A stretch of 64,000 nucleotides of DNA from Chondromyces crocatus (GCF_001189295.1 NZ_CP012159.1:11179856-11243855); one strand, 5' to 3'; shown: positions 26,407-36,283, numbered from the stretch's first letter. Notes: a model not told the origin generated them from the sequence alone. Translations and numbers: made by a program.

Positions 26407-27854
26407 TTCCTGCGCGTCAGCCGGAACGCGAGCGACACCACCCCGTCCTCTTCCCCCACCGCCACGCCTCCGGCCCCTCTGCACGCTTCCGCGTCGCCCA
26501 CCACCTCGACCTCACGCACCTTCTCTGCCGGCCACGTCGGCGACGTCGCCAGCACGCTCGGAGACACGAGCCCAGCCACCACTGGACCGTCCAGTGTCGT
26601 CATGAGCCCACCCCGACCCGACGCGACCACCGTCTCTTCACCGCCCGCCGCCTCCTCGCGGGGAGCCACCGCTCGGCGCGCCTCCCCCCGCGCGGCCAGC
26701 TCACGCCACCACTGCCGCGCCTCCGTCTCGGACCAGCGCGCGATCTCCGCGCACCCCTCCAGCGCCTCCAGCGCCTCCAGCAGCGCTTGCCCATCCGCGG
26801 GTCGCTCCCCCGGCAGCTTCGCCAGGCAGCGCATCAGCACATCCTCCAGCGCGCGCGGCACCTCGTTCGCCGTGCGCAGCGACGGCGGCAATGGCGGCGA
26901 GAGCAGGTGCGCGCTGGCGATCTTCGCCCAGCTGTCTCCATCGAACGGAAACGAGCCCGTCAGCAGAAAGTAACCCAACGCCCCCACCCCGTAGATGTCC
27001 GTCGCTGGCCCCAGCGCGCCGCTGTCGTACACCGCCTCGGGCGCCATGAGCTGCGGCGTCCCCGCGATCAAGCTCGTCCGCTCCCCGCGCACCCCCTCCG
27101 TTCCGAACCGCCGCGCCAGACCGAAGTCGAGCACCTTCACGAAATCCGGCGCGCCCTCGCGGCAGCACACCATCACGTTCGAGGGCTTGATGTCGCGGTG
27201 GAGGATTCCTTTGCGGTGCGCCTCGGCCAGCGACGCCGCGATCTGCCGCAGGAGGTACAGCACGCGCCCCGCAGGCAGCGTCCCCTCCCGGCGCATCAGC
27301 GCCTCGAGATCCATCCCTTCCACCCGCTCCATCGCGTAGTACCAGGTGCCATCCTCGGCGCGACCCTGGTCGTAGAGCGTCACCGTGTTCGGGTGCGACA
27401 GCTCGCTCAGGATCTCCGCCTCTCGCTGGAACCGCGACAGCCCAGCCGCGTCCAGGTGCGCCTCCTTGATCACCTTGAGCGCGGCCGTGCGCGGCAGCGT
27501 GCAGTGACGCGCCTCGTACACCTCCCCCATCCCCCCCTCGCCGAGCCGCTCACCCACTTCCCACGCACCCACCCGCCGCACCCCCTTCGGCGCGCGCCGC
27601 GCGCGCCGACCACGGAGTCGCTCCGAGGTGAGCAAGAGCCCCGTCGCCAGCGCGACCACGAAGATCGACCGTTGCACGGCTGCAGAAGAGAGCAGCACCG
27701 CCCTCACCGCCTGACCGTCGAAGAGCACCCCTACCCCCAGATCTGCCGCGTGCAGCACCGCGAGCGCCGCAGCGAGCACGACCAGGTAGAACCTCAGGTC
27801 GTCCTTGCAGCGCGGCGCTCTGCCACCGCGGGGCTTTCGCGCGGGGCGGCTCAC
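26379..27854 (-). CDS. Membrane Ser/Thr protein kinase with N-terminal helical hairpin
   Basis: The protein is 491 residues from a GTG at 27854 that follows GGAG. Two membrane helices come first (about 25-45, FYLVVLAAALAVLHAADLG, and 60-80, SIFVVALATGLLL), so the kinase lies on their cytoplasmic C-terminal side. The Hanks-type domain is complete: GEGGMGEVYEA, LKVI lysine, HRDIKPSNVMV near 219, LDFGLA and APEAVY. A C-terminal tail of about 110 residues contains REEAAGGEET and VEVVGDAEAC and matches no domain I know. It lacks the usual periplasmic sensor domain. Its substrates could be FHA proteins elsewhere in the window. Confidence 0.9.
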   Translation of the reverse strand: MSRPARKPRGGRAPRCKDDLRFYLVVLAAALAVLHAADLGVGVLFDGQAVRAVLLSSAAVQRSIFVVALATGLLLTSERLRGRRARRAPKGVRRVGAWEVGERLGEGGMGEVYEARHCTLPRTAALKVIKEAHLDAAGLSRFQREAEILSELSHPNTVTLYDQGRAEDGTWYYAMERVEGMDLEALMRREGTLPAGRVLYLLRQIAASLAEAHRKGILHRDIKPSNVMVCCREGAPDFVKVLDFGLARRFGTEGVRGERTSLIAGTPQLMAPEAVYDSGALGPATDIYGVGALGYFLLTGSFPFDGDSWAKIASAHLLSPPLPPSLRTANEVPRALEDVLMRCLAKLPGERPADGQALLEALEALEGCAEIARWSETEARQWWRELAARGEARRAVAPREEAAGGEETVVASGRGGLMTTLDGPVVAGLVSPSVLATSPTWPAEKVREVEVVGDAEACRGAGGVAVGEEDGVVSLAFRLTRRKMPRRLAVG

Positions 27855-28022
27855 GTCGAGGCTCCGGCCAGAGGGTGCAGCATCGCTCGTCAGCCATTCT
27901 GGTAGCGCGCCGTGAACGACGTGCTGCTGCCGTATTAGCGAATGTGTACCGATCTGCCCGTCAGGAGCACGAAACCGTGCACAACCACGCAAGCCACGTC
28001 ACGCAAGCCCCTCGACCTTCCA

Positions 28023-28676
28023 TCACGACAGAAACGCCCGCGTCGCTCTGTCGAGCTCGTCGTGCGTGTCGATATCCTGCGCTCCCTCCTCGAACACCAC
28101 CGCCCGCACCCGCGCAGGATCTCGACGCACCACCTCGCGCGCCCCCTGATCGCCGGTCAGCGCCTCCAGCTCACCGAACACCGCCCGCGTGAACACCGCC
28201 GGCACGCCGAGCACCCCTGCGTACGACGACGCCGCGATCGACGCCGGCCCGCTCACCACCGCGTCGAGCAAGCGCTCGAGCAACGCGCCATCCATCCCCG
28301 GCTGATCGCAGAGCGTGAACAGCACCGCCCACAGCCGAGGGTCGACTGCCCGCGCCGCGTCGAGCCCACACCGCAGCGACGTGCTCAACCCCTCCGCCGC
28401 ACGCTCGTTCCAGACGACCTCGGCCCCGCCCCCAGCCGCCTCCACCTCACGCGCCATCGCCTCCCGTGTGCTTGCCTCCCCGCCCCCCAGCACCACGAAC
28501 ACCCGCGGCTCCCCGAGCCGCATCACCTGCGAAAGCGTCCGCCCGAGCAGCGTCACCCCACCGATCTGCGCGAGCTGCTTCGGCGTCCCCAAGCGCTTCG
28601 ACCCACCCGCCGCGAGCACCACCACCGCCGTGTGCAGAAGCGGTCCCTCCCGCAGGCGCTCCTCGGCCTCGCTCAT
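28023..28676 (-). CDS. mocA: Molybdenum cofactor cytidylyltransferase (MocA-like)
   Basis: The protein is 217 residues. It has the nucleotidyltransferase signature LAAGGSKRLGTPKQL near the N-terminus, LCDQPGMD in the middle and a typical C-terminal IDTHDELDRA. Such enzymes attach CMP to molybdopterin-Mo to form the cytosine dinucleotide cofactor used by PaoC-type hydroxylases. The ATG at 28676 follows AAGGGGG; the longer frame upstream is not coding. It is the last gene of the pao-like operon, which fits its role. It could alternatively be a MobA-like GMP transferase, but context favours MocA. Confidence 0.85.
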   Translation of the reverse strand: MSEAEERLREGPLLHTAVVVLAAGGSKRLGTPKQLAQIGGVTLLGRTLSQVMRLGEPRVFVVLGGGEASTREAMAREVEAAGGGAEVVWNERAAEGLSTSLRCGLDAARAVDPRLWAVLFTLCDQPGMDGALLERLLDAVVSGPASIAASSYAGVLGVPAVFTRAVFGELEALTGDQGAREVVRRDPARVRAVVFEEGAQDIDTHDELDRATRAFLS

Positions 28677-28711
28677 GAGCCCCCCTTGCGCACTCACGCG
28701 CTCGCGCACGG

Positions 28712-28766
28712 CCCCACCGCGCTCTTTCCCATCCCCACCGCGCTCGCTCACATCCCCACCGCGCGC
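28712..28766. repeat. Three 21-bp tandem repeats across the xdhC stop
   Basis: CCCCACCGCGC begins at 28712, 28733 and 28754, a 21-base period. The third copy lies in the last codons of xdhC and the other two in the spacer before mocA. Confidence 0.65.
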
Positions 28767-30046
28767 CGCAGCGGGAGCACTGCCCCCATCTCCCCCGACC
28801 CCACTGGCGCCACAGCCCCCTCCTCGCAGAGCGGCCGCGCCGACCGCCCCGTGGCTACCGCGTGGACTTCCGCCAGGATGGCCAGCGCGATCTCTTCCGG
28901 CGCGCTCGCCCCCAGGTCGAGCCCCACGGGACCGTGCAACCGCGCCCGCAGCCCCTCGTCGACCGGTGTCCCCCCCGCGGCCAGCTCGGTCAGGATGCGC
29001 GCCGTCCGCCGCCGCGGCCCGAGCATGCCCACGTACCCCACCGCGCTCCCCCGCAGCCCTTGCAGGATGGCGCGGTCCTCCTCGACGTTGTGGGTCATCA
29101 CCACCACCGACGTCCGCGCGCACAGCCCGAGCTGCGCGACCACCTCCGGCGCGCGCCCCACCACCACCCGCGCCACCTGCGAGAGCGCGCGGCTCACCGA
29201 CGACAGCGTGGACCGCCGCTCCACCACCGCCACCTCCCAGCCGAGATCGTGCGCCATCCGCGCCACCGGCAACGCATCGTGGTTGCTCCCGAAGACGACC
29301 AGCCGCCGCGGCGGCAGCAGCACCTCGTGCACCACCTCCACCATCCCGCCTTCGACCAGATGCACCCCCGGCACCGACCGCGCCGTGTCCGCACTCGCCA
29401 GCAACGCCTCGGCCTCCGCCGTCAGCACCGCCGCGAGCGCTCCGCCCACGTCCGTCACCGCACACGCCCCCTCCACGAGCACCACCCGCTGCCCCACGCG
29501 CACCCGCTCACCAGCCCCCTCCGAAGCGGCTGATCTCTCCAGTCCCTCCGGCCTTCCCGGTCCCTCCGGCTCTCCCGGTCCCTCCGGCGCGCGTACCACC
29601 GTCGACAGCACCGCGCGCCGTCGCGCCCGGATCACCTGCCCCAGCGCCGTGATCGGGTGACACCGATCCCCGACCCGCACCCGCTCCAGCAGCACATCGA
29701 TGCTCCCATCGCACCCCAGCCCGAACCCCCAGCGCACCGGCCTCTCCAGCGAGTTCTCCCCATCCTCTGCCTCGTCCTCGTCTCCCTCCGCCTCGCGCGC
29801 CCCGTCGTACGTCACCACCGCCGCCCGCTCCTGCGTCGTGTGGAACCACGCCTTCCGCAGCAGATCCCCCTCGACGCAGCCCCCGCTGATCGCGCCCGCC
29901 AGCCACCCCTCGCTGCTCATCAGCATCCGGGCGCCCGCCTTCCGGTACGTCGACCCCCGCGTCTGCACCACCGTCGCCAGCACGACCTCCTCGCCAGCCT
30001 GCGCGAGCGCCTCGTAGGCCGCCACGATGTCCCGGAGCTCCCTCAT
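28748..30046 (-). CDS. xdhC: XdhC/CoxI-family molybdenum-enzyme maturation factor
   Basis: The protein is about 432 residues. The N-terminal half has VLATVVQTRGSTYRKAGARM and GAISGGCVEGDLLRKA, both XdhC hallmarks. The C-terminal Rossmann half has RLVVFGSNHDALPVARMA, VVVMTHNVEEDRAIL, VGYVGMLGPRRRT and GLDLGASAPEEIALAILAE. XdhC-type proteins bind the sulfurated cofactor and insert it into the large subunit. A repeat-encoded stretch (PEGPGEPEGPG) interrupts the middle. The start at 30046 follows GAGGTGGGG; a longer Gly/Asp-rich N-terminus is possible. It sits between the hydroxylase subunits and mocA, as in pao operons. Confidence 0.85.
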   Translation of the reverse strand: MRELRDIVAAYEALAQAGEEVVLATVVQTRGSTYRKAGARMLMSSEGWLAGAISGGCVEGDLLRKAWFHTTQERAAVVTYDGAREAEGDEDEAEDGENSLERPVRWGFGLGCDGSIDVLLERVRVGDRCHPITALGQVIRARRRAVLSTVVRAPEGPGEPEGPGRPEGLERSAASEGAGERVRVGQRVVLVEGACAVTDVGGALAAVLTAEAEALLASADTARSVPGVHLVEGGMVEVVHEVLLPPRRLVVFGSNHDALPVARMAHDLGWEVAVVERRSTLSSVSRALSQVARVVVGRAPEVVAQLGLCARTSVVVMTHNVEEDRAILQGLRGSAVGYVGMLGPRRRTARILTELAAGGTPVDEGLRARLHGPVGLDLGASAPEEIALAILAEVHAVATGRSARPLCEEGAVAPVGSGEMGAVLPLRRAVGM

Positions 30047-30116
30047 CCCCACCTCGCCGTCGCTCCCCGCGTCGCCGTCACCCCCCACCTCGCCATCGCC
30101 GCTCGTCCAGACCTCC

Positions 30117-32441
30117 TCACAGGAGCTTGTCCAGCGTGATGGGCAGATCCCGGATGCGCTTCCCCGTCGCATGGAACACCGCGTTCGCGATCGCGGCGGC
30201 GACACCCACGATCCCGATCTCGCCGAGCCCCTTCACCCCGAGCGGGTTCACGATCGTGTCCTCCTCCTCCACGAAGATCACGTCGATTTCCCGCACGTCC
30301 GCGTTCACCGGCACGTGGTACTCGGCGAAGCTGTGGTTCATGAACCGACCGAGCTTCGGGTCCATGAGCGTCTCTTCCTCGAGCGCCATCCCGATGCCCC
30401 ACACCACCGCGCCGAGGATCTGGCTGCGCCCCGTCTTCGCGTTCACGATCCGCCCGCCAGCGATGGCGCTCACCACCCGGCTCACCTCCACGGTGCCCAG
30501 GTCCTCGTCCACCTTCACCTCCACGAACACCGCCGAGTGCGTCGCGCGCGTGAACTTGTTCTGCTCCTGAGACCGAGGCACCCCCACTCCCTCTTCCTCG
30601 ATGCTGAGCACCTCCCCTGCCCGCATCGCCTCCACGAACGAAACGGAGCATGACGGATCACGGCGCAGGTGGATCCTCCCGCCCGCGAACGTCACGTCCT
30701 CCAGCTTCGCCTTGCCGAGCGGCGCGCCCTCGACCTTCCGCGCGAGCTCCAGGAGCCGTGCCCGCACCTGCTCGCACACGACGCGCACCGCCGTCCCCAC
30801 GGACGAGACCGTCCACGAGCCCCCTTGCAGGGGCGCTGGCGGCAGCGACGAGTCCCCCAGCTTGAACGTCACCTCGTCGACAGCGAGCCCCAGCGTCGCC
30901 GCTGCGATCTGCGTCATCGCCGTGTACGTCCCCGTCCCGATGTCGGACGTCGCGCTGCTCACGGTGAGCTTGCCGTCGATGCTCAGCACCGCCTTCGCGC
31001 TCGCCTTCATCTGCATGGCCTCCCAGAGCCCGGTGGCCATGCCCCACCCCACGAGGCGCTTGCCGTCGCGCATCGAGCGCGGCTTCGGAGCCCGCCGCGA
31101 CCACCCGAACCGCTCGGCGCCTTGCGTGTAGCAGGCCCGCAGCTCCTTGCTCGAAAACGGCTTGTCCTTGTTCTGGTCCCGCTCCGCGTAGTTCTTCAGG
31201 CGCAGCGCGAGTGGATCCATGCCGAGGGCGTGCGCCAGCTCGTCCATCGCGCACTCCAGCGCGAACACCCCCAGCACCGCCCCAGGTGCCCGCATGTCGA
31301 GTGGCGTGTACACGTCGAGCGGCACGAGCTTGTAGTCGAACCGCACGTTGTCGCACTGGTACAGCATGCCCGACCAGTTCACGACGGCCTCGGCATACCG
31401 CTCGAACCGCGACGTCTCGCCGATCGCCTCGTGGATCACTGCCTGGAGCCGACCGTCCTTCGATGCCCCCAGCGAGACCCGCTGCAGCGTCTGCGGCCGG
31501 TGGCCGAAGGTGAACATCTGCTGCCGCGTCAGCACCACCCGTACCGAGCGCTTCAGCGCGCGCGCTGCCATCACCGCCAGAAAGAGCTGGTACTGCGGCC
31601 GCAGCCCCGAGCCGAAGGCGCCACCGACGAAGGGCGACAGCACCCGCACCTGCTCCTTCGCCATGCCGAAGACCTTGGTCACGTACGCCTGGCAGTTCAG
31701 CACCCCTTGCGTCTTGTCGTAGATGGTCAGCGACCCGTCCGGCGCGTAGACCACCGTCGAGGCGTGCGGCTCCATCGGGTTGTGGTGCTCGAACGGCGAC
31801 GAGTACGCGGCGTCCACCGACACCTCCGCCGCGGCGAGCGCCTCATCGGCGTGCCCTCGAGGCCTGGGCGGCGGCTCGTACCCTTCCCGCTCCGCCTTTG
31901 GCGTGAACGCCTCCGGCAGCGCCGCACGCAGGTCGACCTCGTGTACTTCCCGCTGGTACGTCACCCGCAAGAGCGACGCAGCGTACCGCGCGATCTCCGG
32001 CGTGCTCGCCACCACCAGCGCGATCGGTTGCCCGCTGTAGACGATCCGGTCGTCGTAGAGCGGCCGGAACGGCGAGCCCCCTGGCGCATCGTCGTCCCGG
32101 TAGCTGTTGTCGAACCAGGCGAGGCGCGGGCGGTTCTCGTGGGTCAGGACGTGCAGCACCCCCTCGACCGAGAGCGCGTCGCGCGTGTCGATGTGCTCGA
32201 TCCTGCCTCGCGCGATCGCGCTCGACACCACGTGCCCATGGACCAGCCCCTCGGCATCGAACTCCGCGGCGTACTGCGCCGCCCCCGTCACCTTCGCCCG
32301 CCCATCGACCCGGCGGACGCCTGCTCCCAGGAGAGACGCCCCCTCTCGCGCCTCGCCTCCCGTCCCCTCTCCACCCCGTGGCCCTCCCTCCGAGGTGTGG
32401 CCCTCCAGCGGCGCCTTCCGCGGCGCGTTCACGGCCTTCAT
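30117..32441 (-). CDS. paoC: Molybdopterin-binding subunit of a PaoC-type aldehyde oxidoreductase
   Basis: The protein is 774 residues. The N-terminal domain has [19 protein letters not shown], and the cofactor domains have [35 protein letters not shown] and [20 protein letters not shown]. The catalytic glutamate is in [11 protein letters not shown] near residue 743. It hydroxylates an aldehyde or N-heterocycle at the Mo centre, with electrons passing to the FeS and FAD subunits. Its ATG overlaps the stop of the FAD-subunit gene by four bases. The E. coli PaoABC protein oxidises aromatic aldehydes; the substrate here is not known. Confidence 0.92.
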   Translation of the reverse strand: MKAVNAPRKAPLEGHTSEGGPRGGEGTGGEAREGASLLGAGVRRVDGRAKVTGAAQYAAEFDAEGLVHGHVVSSAIARGRIEHIDTRDALSVEGVLHVLTHENRPRLAWFDNSYRDDDAPGGSPFRPLYDDRIVYSGQPIALVVASTPEIARYAASLLRVTYQREVHEVDLRAALPEAFTPKAEREGYEPPPRPRGHADEALAAAEVSVDAAYSSPFEHHNPMEPHASTVVYAPDGSLTIYDKTQGVLNCQAYVTKVFGMAKEQVRVLSPFVGGAFGSGLRPQYQLFLAVMAARALKRSVRVVLTRQQMFTFGHRPQTLQRVSLGASKDGRLQAVIHEAIGETSRFERYAEAVVNWSGMLYQCDNVRFDYKLVPLDVYTPLDMRAPGAVLGVFALECAMDELAHALGMDPLALRLKNYAERDQNKDKPFSSKELRACYTQGAERFGWSRRAPKPRSMRDGKRLVGWGMATGLWEAMQMKASAKAVLSIDGKLTVSSATSDIGTGTYTAMTQIAAATLGLAVDEVTFKLGDSSLPPAPLQGGSWTVSSVGTAVRVVCEQVRARLLELARKVEGAPLGKAKLEDVTFAGGRIHLRRDPSCSVSFVEAMRAGEVLSIEEEGVGVPRSQEQNKFTRATHSAVFVEVKVDEDLGTVEVSRVVSAIAGGRIVNAKTGRSQILGAVVWGIGMALEEETLMDPKLGRFMNHSFAEYHVPVNADVREIDVIFVEEEDTIVNPLGVKGLGEIGIVGVAAAIANAVFHATGKRIRDLPITLDKLL

Positions 32442-33496
32442 GACGCCTCCTCCCCGGACGGGAACGGCTCCTGAAAAGCCCCGCCCTCGTCCTCGCCGAC
32501 CCCGACCTGCTCCAGCCCGGCCACGGCCATCTCCAGCGCCCGCACCATGGCCCGCTTCGTCAGCTCGATCTTGAACGCGTTGCAGCGGTAGCCACGCGCG
32601 TCCCGCAGCATCTCCTCGGCCGCCGCCCGGAAGCTCGCCGTGCTCGGCGTCGTGCCGCGCAGCATCGCCTCGACCGTCCTGTCCCGCCACGGCTTGTGCG
32701 CCACGCCTCCCAGCGTGATCCGCGCGTCCACGATCGTGTCGCCCTTCATCTCCAGCGCGACCGCGACCGACACCAGCGCGAACGCATACGATGCCCGGTC
32801 CCGCACCTTCAGGTACGCCCAGTGCCGCCCGAACCGCCACGGAGGCAGCTCCACCGCGGTGATGATCTCGTCGGGCGCGAGGGTGGTGTCGAGGTGCGGC
32901 GTGTCCCCCGGCAGCCGGTGCAGCTCCGCGAAGGGAATCACCCGATCCCCACCCCGGCCCGTCACCATCACCACCGCTTCGAGCGCGGCGAGCGCCACGC
33001 ACATGTCCGACGGGTGCGTCGCGATGCAGTGCGCGCTCGTCCCCAGGATGCCGTGCATCCGGTTCTGCCCCTCGATCGCCGAGCAGCCCGTCCCCGGCTC
33101 CCGTTTGTTGCACGGCGTCGCCGTGTCGTAGAAGTAGTGGCAGCGCGTCCGCTGCAGCAGATTCCCGCCCGTCGTCGCCATGTTCCGGAGCTGCGCCGAC
33201 GCCCCCGACAGGATGGCCTTCGACAGGAGCGGATAGCGCGTCTCGACCAGCGGATCGTGGGCGACGTCGGCATTCGTGACGAGCGCGCCGAGGCTCAGCC
33301 CCCCGTCCTCCAGCTCCTCGATCCGGCCCAGCGGGAGCCGGTTGATGTCGACCAGGTGGACGGGCCGCGCGACGTCCTCCTTCATCAGATCGACCAGGTT
33401 CGTCCCTCCCGCGATGAACTTCGCCGCCCTGCTCGTGGCGACGTCGTTCACCGCGTCCACCACGCGCTCCGGCCTCGCATAGGTGAAGCGATTCAT
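32438..33496 (-). CDS. paoB: FAD/[4Fe-4S] subunit of a PaoB-type aldehyde oxidoreductase
   Basis: The protein is 352 residues. The FAD domain has [18 protein letters not shown] and [20 protein letters not shown]. Four cysteines at 119, 129, 138 and 157 match the extra [4Fe-4S] insertion that separates PaoB/YagS from simple xanthine-dehydrogenase FAD subunits. The C-terminal CoxM-like part has [11 protein letters not shown]. It takes electrons from the [2Fe-2S] subunit to FAD and an external acceptor. Both ends overlap neighbouring genes by ATGA, so the three subunits are translationally coupled. Confidence 0.92.
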   Translation of the reverse strand: MNRFTYARPERVVDAVNDVATSRAAKFIAGGTNLVDLMKEDVARPVHLVDINRLPLGRIEELEDGGLSLGALVTNADVAHDPLVETRYPLLSKAILSGASAQLRNMATTGGNLLQRTRCHYFYDTATPCNKREPGTGCSAIEGQNRMHGILGTSAHCIATHPSDMCVALAALEAVVMVTGRGGDRVIPFAELHRLPGDTPHLDTTLAPDEIITAVELPPWRFGRHWAYLKVRDRASYAFALVSVAVALEMKGDTIVDARITLGGVAHKPWRDRTVEAMLRGTTPSTASFRAAAEEMLRDARGYRCNAFKIELTKRAMVRALEMAVAGLEQVGVGEDEGGAFQEPFPSGEEAS

Positions 33497-34089
33497 GCCT
33501 TCCCCTCCCCCTCACCACGCTCACCACGCTCACCGTGCTCGCCCGCCTCGCCGCACGCGCTGCCCGGATCACGCTCGGCGGCCATCACCTGCTGGATGGC
33601 CGCGACGATGTTCGTGTACGCCCCGCATCGACAGAGGTTGCCGCTCATCAGCTCGCGCACGTCGTCCGCCGATTTCGCGCGCCGCTCTCTGATGAGCCCC
33701 GCCGCGGAACAGATCTGCCCCGGCGTGCAATAACCGCACTGGAAGGCGTCGTGCTCGATGAACGCCTCCTGCAGCGGATGAAGTGCCTCGCCCGCCGACA
33801 GCCCCTCGATCGTCGTGATCTCCGCGCCGTCCTTCATCACCGCCAGCGACAGACAGGCGTTGATGCGCTTGCCGTCGACCAGCACCGTGCAGGCCCCGCA
33901 CTGGCCGTGGTCGCACCCCTTCTTGGCCCCGGTCAGCCCGAGCGACTCGCGCAGGAGATCGAGCAGGGTCGTCCATGGCGCCACCTCGACCTGCGTCAAG
34001 GTGCCGTTCACCCGCAAGGTGATCGGGTGCATCGCCACCACGGCGGGGAGCTGCCCTGACGTGGCACCAAGTTTCCGGGCAGCACTCAT
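33493..34089 (-). CDS. paoA: [2Fe-2S] subunit of a PaoA-type aldehyde oxidoreductase
   Basis: The protein is 198 residues. The plant-type cluster ligands are C59, C64, C67 and C79 ([16 protein letters not shown]); the second cluster uses C118, C121 and a CRC pair near 153-155 ([18 protein letters not shown]). It carries electrons from the Mo subunit to the FAD subunit. Unlike E. coli PaoA I see no twin-arginine signal, so the complex is probably cytoplasmic. The C-terminus has a repeat-encoded [14 protein letters not shown] tail. It is the first gene of the five-gene operon. Confidence 0.92.
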   Translation of the reverse strand: MSAARKLGATSGQLPAVVAMHPITLRVNGTLTQVEVAPWTTLLDLLRESLGLTGAKKGCDHGQCGACTVLVDGKRINACLSLAVMKDGAEITTIEGLSAGEALHPLQEAFIEHDAFQCGYCTPGQICSAAGLIRERRAKSADDVRELMSGNLCRCGAYTNIVAAIQQVMAAERDPGSACGEAGEHGERGERGEGEGKA

Positions 34090-34280
34090 CGCTCCTCCCG
34101 CATCGGTCGCGTTCGCGATCCGACGGATCCGACGTCCCGTCGAGCTGTCGAGGTGTCGCGCAGGCGCTCACCCGTGGGGACTCTCTGCCCACGGCCTCTC
34201 CGCCACGCACGAAGATCGATGCTCCCCTCACCCGCGCCGTTCTGGACCCAACACGCGGCCGTGCAGCCAATCTCCACGTT

Positions 34281-34318
34281 TTGCACGCAAGCGATGATTT
34301 TGCGCGCAAGCGATGATT
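34281..34318. repeat. 19-bp tandem duplication in the divergent promoter region of the pao operon
   Basis: TTGCACGCAAGCGATGATT (34281-34299) is followed directly by a copy with one change (34300-34318). A weaker third copy (GGCGAGCAAACGAGG) follows. It lies in the 393-base gap between paoA and the divergent lipoprotein gene, where AT content is locally higher. Position and structure suggest an operator for an unknown regulator. I see no gene in the rest of the gap. Confidence 0.55.
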
Positions 34319-34482
34319 GGCGAGCAAACGAGGAGCGCTCGGAGTGGCAAACGCCAGACGGGACGTATCCCTCGCGCTCGCTCCTTTCGCCGTGCTGCCA
34401 CATCGACGCCCGCACGCGCCTCGAACCCGTGAGGATCCAGCGCCCTTCCGCGCGGCACGATGTGTGAAAGCGGCTGGATTCC

Positions 34483-35475
34483 GTGCATCACCAACCTCGA
34501 CCCCACCACCGCCTCGGCGCTCTCCGGCGCGCTGCAGGCATCCTGCTCGTCGGCGCTGCGCTGCTGCCCACGGGCTGCATCCGTCAGACGGCCAAGAGTG
34601 CGACCGAGGGCGCACTCGAAGCCATGGCGGGCGGCGCCGTGACCGACGACCAGACCGGGGATCGAAAGGGTGCGGCGGGCGGCGCGGGCACGAGCGGCGA
34701 GAAGCAGCAGCTCACCGGGCAGGGTCCGGGCGCTCGCGGTGGGCCTTCCGGCGCGGGAAGCGGTGGGCCTTCCGGCGCGGGAAAGGGAGACGGAGCGTCC
34801 GCGAACGGCGGCGGCAAGGGGCTCATCCAGCCCGTCGCCCGTGACGCCGTGTCGGGCACCCTCACCGCGCTCGATGGCGAGATGGCACCTCTCCGCCGCG
34901 TCTCTCGCGCCACCGCCACCGAGGTGACCAGCGGCGTCGTGCAGGGCGCGTACGGGCAACGCGAGGAGGTCGCCGCGCTCGTTGCCGATGCCTCCAGCGC
35001 GGCGGGACAGGCCATCGTGCGGGCCGTCGCCGAGGAGCTACGACGTCAGGCGGCGGAGGGCATGGGCCTCGACGCGAACGAGGTGGGAGACGGCGCCGCC
35101 ATGCTTGCGCGCCGCACCGCGTCTGCGGCCGTGGCAGGCGCCACCGAGCAGCTCGCCCTCGATCTGTCCACGTGCCCGCCCGAGGGTCCTTGCCTCGCCG
35201 TCGGCATCCAGCGCGCCAGCCGCGCCGTCGCGATGGGCCTGGCCGAAGGGGTGAGCCGCAAGACCAGCCCCTGGGAGTTGCTGATCCCCTTCGCCCTCGG
35301 CGCCGCTCTCGCCACCGGAATCGCCGTCATCGTGGCGGTGGTCCGCAAGCGACGGCAAGCGGTGCTCGTCGCAGCGGGCCCCGGCGCCGTGGCCGTGCCC
35401 GTGAACAACGCGCCCATCCGGACGGTGCGCCACGTCCCGCGCTTCCGGCCCCACGCGCCCGAAGCGACCTCGTGA
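34483..35475 (+). CDS. Lipoprotein with C-terminal membrane helix, unrecognised
   Basis: The protein is 330 residues from a GTG start. The signal (GALRRAAGILLVGAALLPTGC) ends in lipobox LPTGC. A Gly/Ser-rich linker (GPSGAGSGGPSGAGKGDG) leads to a helical domain rich in Ala/Val (VTSGVVQGAYGQREEVAALV, AVAEELRRQAAEGMG). Near the C-terminus is one membrane helix (LLIPFALGAALATGIAVIV) followed by a basic stretch (RKRRQ), so the tail should be cytoplasmic. A lipoprotein whose far end crosses the inner membrane is uncommon. I recognise no family. Confidence 0.65.
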   Translation: MHHQPRPHHRLGALRRAAGILLVGAALLPTGCIRQTAKSATEGALEAMAGGAVTDDQTGDRKGAAGGAGTSGEKQQLTGQGPGARGGPSGAGSGGPSGAGKGDGASANGGGKGLIQPVARDAVSGTLTALDGEMAPLRRVSRATATEVTSGVVQGAYGQREEVAALVADASSAAGQAIVRAVAEELRRQAAEGMGLDANEVGDGAAMLARRTASAAVAGATEQLALDLSTCPPEGPCLAVGIQRASRAVAMGLAEGVSRKTSPWELLIPFALGAALATGIAVIVAVVRKRRQAVLVAAGPGAVAVPVNNAPIRTVRHVPRFRPHAPEATS

Positions 35476-35553
35476 TAGAGCGTCTCGACCTCTCGACCCA
35501 CCGCACGAGACGCGAACTCTCCGCCGGACTTGGGAGCCTCAAAGGATGCCGAG

Positions 35554-35569
35554 TACGCATTATTGCGTA
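35554..35569. promoter_or_regulatory. Palindrome TACGCA-TTAT-TGCGTA
   Basis: This is a perfect 6-bp inverted repeat with a 4-base AT spacer in the 235-base gap upstream of the cysteine-rich peptide gene. The local sequence is clearly less GC-rich than its neighbours. It could be a dimeric-repressor operator. Confidence 0.4.
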
Positions 35570-35710
35570 TCGCTCGAGTTCCTCTCTGCCATGTATGCAC
35601 GATCCAACGGCCCCGCGCTCCTGCGAGGGTCACTCGGACACCGTTGCATCCAAACGAATGCCTCGGCTGATCCGTAGCTTCAGCTTCGCTGTCATGAAGA
35701 AGAGAGAACG

Positions 35711-36175
35711 ATGCTCACAACATCGAAGCAGATTCCTATCAGCCCCTGCTGGCTCAGGCATGCTCTCCGACACATCGGAGCTGGCCTCGCCTTCACCCTC
35801 GCGTGCGCGACATGCATCGGAAATACGGAGGAGGAACCACCGCCGGACGCAACCCCAACGTTGATCGAGGAGGCATCGCCAGCGGAGACTTTTTTCATCG
35901 TCGAACGAGCAGGCACACTCACGCTGGATCCAGCATGGCTCGCAGAGGCGCCTGCTGAGGAGCGACAGCAATTCGAGCAGTCGTTGCTTCAGCTGAATGA
36001 GGACATCCTACGCGGAAAGATTGCTCCCTTCGTAGCAGGTGACGAACGCCTAAAGGCCACGGCGGGGACGCAGTCGGCATGGTGGTGTTACTGCAATGAC
36101 AACTGCTGTAACGCCACGCGCATGTGCTGCCAGTCTGGGATTGGACCCTTCTGCTGGTCCTTTGGTACCTGCTGA
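35711..36175 (+). CDS. Secreted precursor with cysteine-rich C-terminal peptide
   Basis: The protein is 154 residues. AAGAGAG precedes the ATG. The N-terminus has basic residues and a hydrophobic stretch (IGAGLAFTLACATC) typical of a secretion or lipoprotein signal. An acidic, helical middle (EERQQFEQSLLQLNEDILRG) follows. The last 30 residues hold eight cysteines in the pattern C-x-C-x3-CC-x5-CC-x7-C-x5-C, with three tryptophans. This layout looks like signal, propeptide and disulfide-rich or modified core. No protease, modification or export gene is adjacent. Codon use is less GC3-biased than in neighbours. I recognise no family. Confidence 0.65.
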   Translation: MLTTSKQIPISPCWLRHALRHIGAGLAFTLACATCIGNTEEEPPPDATPTLIEEASPAETFFIVERAGTLTLDPAWLAEAPAEERQQFEQSLLQLNEDILRGKIAPFVAGDERLKATAGTQSAWWCYCNDNCCNATRMCCQSGIGPFCWSFGTC

Positions 36176-36283
36176 TCCGCGAGGAGGCTCGATGGCGGGG
36201 AGCGTGTGTTCGTCTCGCTCAGACGACGATCCATACGGACGGTTCGGGAGGGCTCAAGGAAGCCTATCGCACTCGAGGCGTGC

